Shown: positions 12,064 to 14,483 of the stretch, one piece after another
Position numbering within the stretch: position 1 is the stretch's first letter
Layout: each line of letters opens with the position of its first letter
Assembly: GCA_001871075.1 (NCBI GenBank)
Contig: MNUP01000042.1
Coordinates: 1 to 14,483, forward strand
Reading direction: 5' to 3'
DNA length: 14,483 nt
Origin: Candidatus Desantisbacteria bacterium CG1_02_49_89
GTDB lineage: Bacteria; Desantisbacteria; UBA1551
Program-made: the position numbers and the translations under genes
The notes under the pieces: model-generated
Told to the model about the DNA's origin: nothing
The model's input: only the letters and a program-made list of their open reading frames with translations
Database searches by the model: none

Positions 12064-13405
12064 TTCTTCTTAAAATATTTTTCTTTCTCAGCCTTTTAAT
12101 ATATTCTTTTATTGTGTCTGAACCAATTTTTAATCTGTTGGCTATTTGATTTCGAGAAATCCTGGGATTTTTTATGATTTCCTCGAGTATTTGCTTTTCC
12201 AATCCTGATAATGTAACTTGGGGGGTAACTTGGGGGGTAACTTGGGGGGTAGTACTTATGCTCTCTTCTGCTTTAGCCATATTAAGATACTCTCGATTTT
12301 GTCCGAATGTTATATAAAAATGAGTTTCTGTAAAGTTTATTTTCGGTAACGGAGAGTGATCCTTTTTACAAATTTCCTTTATTCTTTGCATCCCTGAACC
12401 GAGTTTCTCGCCGAAATGAATCCTGGAAAATAAATCAGCAATCACCTGGTTTCTTCTGAAAACAGTTCTGCCAAGAATAAAATGTCTGGGCTTACGCCAA
12501 ATATTTTCTATGCTTATTTTGTCAGGAAAGAATTTCAGAATGTTATTATGCCCATGCTCGAAATAGTCCTTGTGCATAACTGAATTTATCACGGCTTCCC
12601 TTACTGCCTCAAACGGATATTCGTAAATTTCTTCTCTTTGAGGTTTACCAGTAAATCTGTAGGCTACTTTTGTATACATCCGGGTAAAATTCATCACACC
12701 TTCTACTATTTCAAACAGACTTCCTTTCACTTCTTTCCTATCTATTACGTCCGTTCCTTGTTTATCTTTAAAAAGAACTACGGTAAAAACTGACCAAGGT
12801 ATAAAACTTTGAGGATTTTTTGCAAAAAATAGAATACCGGAATTATTAAAATGCAGGTTTCCTCTCTGTCTTGTGCTGACATTCAGGCTCAATAGAATCC
12901 TTTCGCTTCCTGCGGTCTTAGATAAACCTCCAAGTTCAATAAATTCTGTCAATTTATTTTTGTCGTAATCTCCGGGATAATTGAACCCTGGCTCCATCAA
13001 TTCATCAAAACGTATTTTCCCTTCAGATTTAAACAAATCGACAATTTCATTTCTTGTCATTTTCTGGGAGTTTGGACCCAACCTTTTAAAAAATCCTTCG
13101 GAGCATTCATATGGTTTATCGCTTCCCTCCCGAACAGTAATAATAAGTATATTTTCGAATTTTTCAAAAGCAATTTGCACTTTAGGCCTGCAATTACTTG
13201 CAATATCCTGAATCTGAGATTTTAACCTGTTTGAGGCCGCAAAACCCTTTATTTTGCTATCATCGGTTATGCCAAGAAAAATCCTCCCACCTGAGGAATT
13301 CGCGAAAGATACCATCTCTTTGTCAATACCTGAAAGAGACTCTTTAAATTCTATCTTGTATCCTTCACCTTCTTCAAGTATCATTTTCAGTTCTTTTTCA
13401 TTCAT
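12023..13405 (-). CDS. AlbA_2 / RecG-like ATP-binding regulator, 460 aa
   Basis: This is a second, divergent AlbA_2-type regulator. The N-terminal AlbA_2 domain spans about 8-110 (YKIEFKESLSGIDKEMVSFA, then NSSGGRIFLGITDD). The GHKL-like ATP-binding region includes EAVREAVINSVMHKDYFEHG and EKLGSGMQRIKEICKK. A linker with three TPQ units (encoded at 12213-12248) joins a C-terminal winged helix (KNPRISRNQIANRLKIGSD, then GGWWKIKR). The ATG at 13405 follows AAAAGG by 9 bases. A TTG at 13423 would add six residues and put the Shine-Dalgarno inside the gene. Base composition is AT-rich compared with the sugar genes, and the gene is isolated by repeat-filled gaps on both sides, which suggests acquisition by transfer. 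Its target is unknown; the nearby small-RNA units and the glycosidase upstream are the closest candidates. Confidence 0.9.
   Translation of the reverse strand: MNEKELKMILEEGEGYKIEFKESLSGIDKEMVSFANSSGGRIFLGITDDSKIKGFAASNRLKSQIQDIASNCRPKVQIAFEKFENILIITVREGSDKPYECSEGFFKRLGPNSQKMTRNEIVDLFKSEGKIRFDELMEPGFNYPGDYDKNKLTEFIELGGLSKTAGSERILLSLNVSTRQRGNLHFNNSGILFFAKNPQSFIPWSVFTVVLFKDKQGTDVIDRKEVKGSLFEIVEGVMNFTRMYTKVAYRFTGKPQREEIYEYPFEAVREAVINSVMHKDYFEHGHNNILKFFPDKISIENIWRKPRHFILGRTVFRRNQVIADLFSRIHFGEKLGSGMQRIKEICKKDHSPLPKINFTETHFYITFGQNREYLNMAKAEESISTTPQVTPQVTPQVTLSGLEKQILEEIIKNPRISRNQIANRLKIGSDTIKEYIKRLRKKNILRRKGKTSGGWWKIKR
12213..12248. repeat. three 12-bp tandem repeats encoding TPQV linker
   Basis: The unit GTAACTTGGGGG is repeated three times without mismatch and is followed by a partial fourth. 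On the minus strand it encodes repeated T-P-Q-V in the linker before the winged helix. It has the same design as the repeat at 1891-1938 but a different unit. Confidence 0.95.
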
Positions 13406-13655
13406 ATTATTAAACCTTTTCAAAGCTAAAGCCCTGAGTTACATTCAGTGAACTCAGTGCCTTCAGTGCCCTCCCGCCCAGACTTCACGTCGGGGCGAGG
13501 TCTCGCCCGCTGAAAGACGGGCGGACAGTGGCAAAAATTAGTTTAAGTTCTCGTAAGTTCCCTGTAAAAAATATATTTCTCTGTGCTTCCGTTCTTCCGT
13601 GCCTCCGTGGTTATTCTTCAATTTTCAATTTACAATTTACAATTTGAAATTTGCA
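13406..13655. other. 250-bp repeat-filled gap
   Basis: No gene is seen. The gap holds a half REP-like palindrome (13424-13442), a CACTGAG-type word (13446-13470), GC hairpins including GGGCGAG-GT-CTCGCCC (13492-13507) and GCCCG...CGGGC (near 13506-13523), a 'cttccgtgcctccgtggtta' word (13593-13613) and tandem caatttac units (13618-13645). It lies between the glycosidase stop and the AlbA_2 start. Confidence 0.65.
13424..13442 (-). repeat. REP-like palindrome, one arm truncated
   Basis: On the minus strand it reads GTAACTCAGGGC-TTTA-GC, where the second arm stops short of the usual GCCCTGA. It lies immediately upstream of the AlbA_2 Shine-Dalgarno, so the insertion or decay may have reshaped the leader. 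Confidence 0.65.
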
Positions 13656-14483
13656 CTATTTTTTAAAAAGTTTAACATATTCCTTGTTGAGTTTTTCGAT
13701 ATAGCCTGCCATTTCCGCGCTCTTTTCCTCGTCCACCCGGAACGGCACAGCCCCAACGCCTTCGGCGTTCACGGCTGTATGGCAGTCCACCATCTCGTTC
13801 CAGGAGTATATCCCAAGCCCGTCAACGTATTCAAGCGTGTTCTTCGCTATGTCTTCGTAATCGCTGAACTGGGAAGGATTCCCATGCGTGTGGGTCCGAT
13901 GCGTCAGGATCACGTCCATTTTGAATTTCTTCTTGAATTCCCTTATTGATTCATATTCATCGAGCGTGACATCGCCTGAAGAGCGTATAAGCAGCATATC
14001 CGCGTAAGCTATCATTTCAGGAAGCGCGGCATACTGCCATTTATAGCCTACGTAATCCCCGCATCTGCGACCGCAGTCGAACTGGTACGGCAGTTCTGCC
14101 ATAAAATACATATCCGGATATTTTTTCAGCAGTTCCTTTTTTATGTCAGCGAAAGCGCTGCTGCAAAGCTCTGCCCTGAATAATATATGGTCTTCAACAG
14201 GTTTTGGTTGGGTGAACCTTCTCATATTTGAATAATCAAAGATCGCGGTATCGCGTGGGTCAATTTCGGAAAAATCCTTATAGCTTGTTCCCCATTCCGA
14301 ATTCAGCGGATCAATATTTTTATATTTCTTTTTCGCCCATTCCCTGAAATATTCGTTTGTCTGGGTGTCGAATGAAACCATATCCCATCCTGCTTCAACG
14401 CATAGGGAAACAACAGGATGAACCTTCCCGGCTTTTTTGACCATAAGAAGATTGCCTGTATCAGTGCCAAGGTACCTGTCAAT
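13656..14483 (-). CDS. GH42-like glycoside hydrolase, C-terminal part
   Basis: The frame is open to the right edge of the window (IDRYLGTDTGNLLMVKK is read upstream of the first Met), so the gene starts outside and 276 codons are seen. The segment NEYFREWAKKKYKNIDPLNS followed by EWGTSYKDF closely follows the GH42 beta-galactosidase-type motif (xxFREWLKKKYGTIxxLNxAWGT). This places it in a TIM-barrel glycosidase of the GH42 or related group. Later parts include LLKKYPDMYFMAEL and a barrel-like VILTHRTHTHG and GIYSWNEMV. The catalytic residues cannot be assigned safely because the N-terminal half is missing. It is probably a beta-galactosidase-like or oligosaccharide-cleaving enzyme, and its presence fits the glycan theme of the GH38 cassette. 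The end is followed by a repeat-filled gap. Confidence 0.7.
   Translation of the reverse strand: MDRYLGTDTGNLLMVKKAGKVHPVVSLCVEAGWDMVSFDTQTNEYFREWAKKKYKNIDPLNSEWGTSYKDFSEIDPRDTAIFDYSNMRRFTQPKPVEDHILFRAELCSSAFADIKKELLKKYPDMYFMAELPYQFDCGRRCGDYVGYKWQYAALPEMIAYADMLLIRSSGDVTLDEYESIREFKKKFKMDVILTHRTHTHGNPSQFSDYEDIAKNTLEYVDGLGIYSWNEMVDCHTAVNAEGVGAVPFRVDEEKSAEMAGYIEKLNKEYVKLFKK

Overview
The window reads as part of a bacterial metagenome-type genome. Almost all genes lie on the minus strand, and the gaps between them are packed with short palindromic and tandem repeats. Standard bacterial code, Shine-Dalgarno sites and sigma70-like promoters are visible. The combination of sugar catabolism genes, AlbA_2/Schlafen-type regulators with TPQ-repeat tails, and REP-like 'GTAACTCAGGGC-TTTA-GCCCTGA' palindromes would fit an uncultured fermentative lineage such as Omnitrophota or a neighbouring candidate phylum. 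That placement is an inference from style and there is no marker gene to prove it.

Layout in transcription order, from right to left. At 14483-13656 is the 3' part of a GH42-like glycoside hydrolase whose start lies outside the window. At 13405-12023 is an AT-rich AlbA_2 / RecG-like ATPase regulator. A 650-base gene-free stretch (12022-11373) follows and carries, on the plus strand, two tandem units that each look like promoter plus small structured RNA plus terminator. The central block (11372-3476) is a metabolic cassette: PfkB-type sugar kinase, GH38 alpha-mannosidase, class II aldolase-like protein, then E1 alpha and E1 beta of a 2-oxo acid dehydrogenase. Next come a second AlbA_2 regulator (3100-1670), an orphan winged-helix module (1650-1411), an uncharacterised secreted protein (1265-603) and a gene-free AT-rich end (602-1) framed by an inverted repeat.

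A plausible joint role for the central block is glycan-derived sugar use: GH38 releases mannose or a related sugar, PfkB phosphorylates it or an intermediate, the aldolase-like enzyme cleaves the phosphate ester, and E1 alpha/beta decarboxylates a 2-oxo acid product. No E2, E3, transporter or isomerase is present, and the aldolase lacks the classical HLDH motif, so the actual substrate and reaction are open.

The most unusual features are: (1) the paired small-RNA units at 11407-11670, which share promoter sequence but not RNA sequence; (2) intergenic repeat words that have entered the reading frame of the alpha-mannosidase in at least two places; (3) two AlbA_2 proteins whose tails carry perfect 12-base repeats encoding TPQ units, one of them followed by a detached winged-helix module that looks like an alternative C-terminus; (4) an aldolase-like protein keeping two of three metal histidines but missing the catalytic HLDH motif; (5) a family of REP-like palindromes sharing a TTTA loop with different stems.
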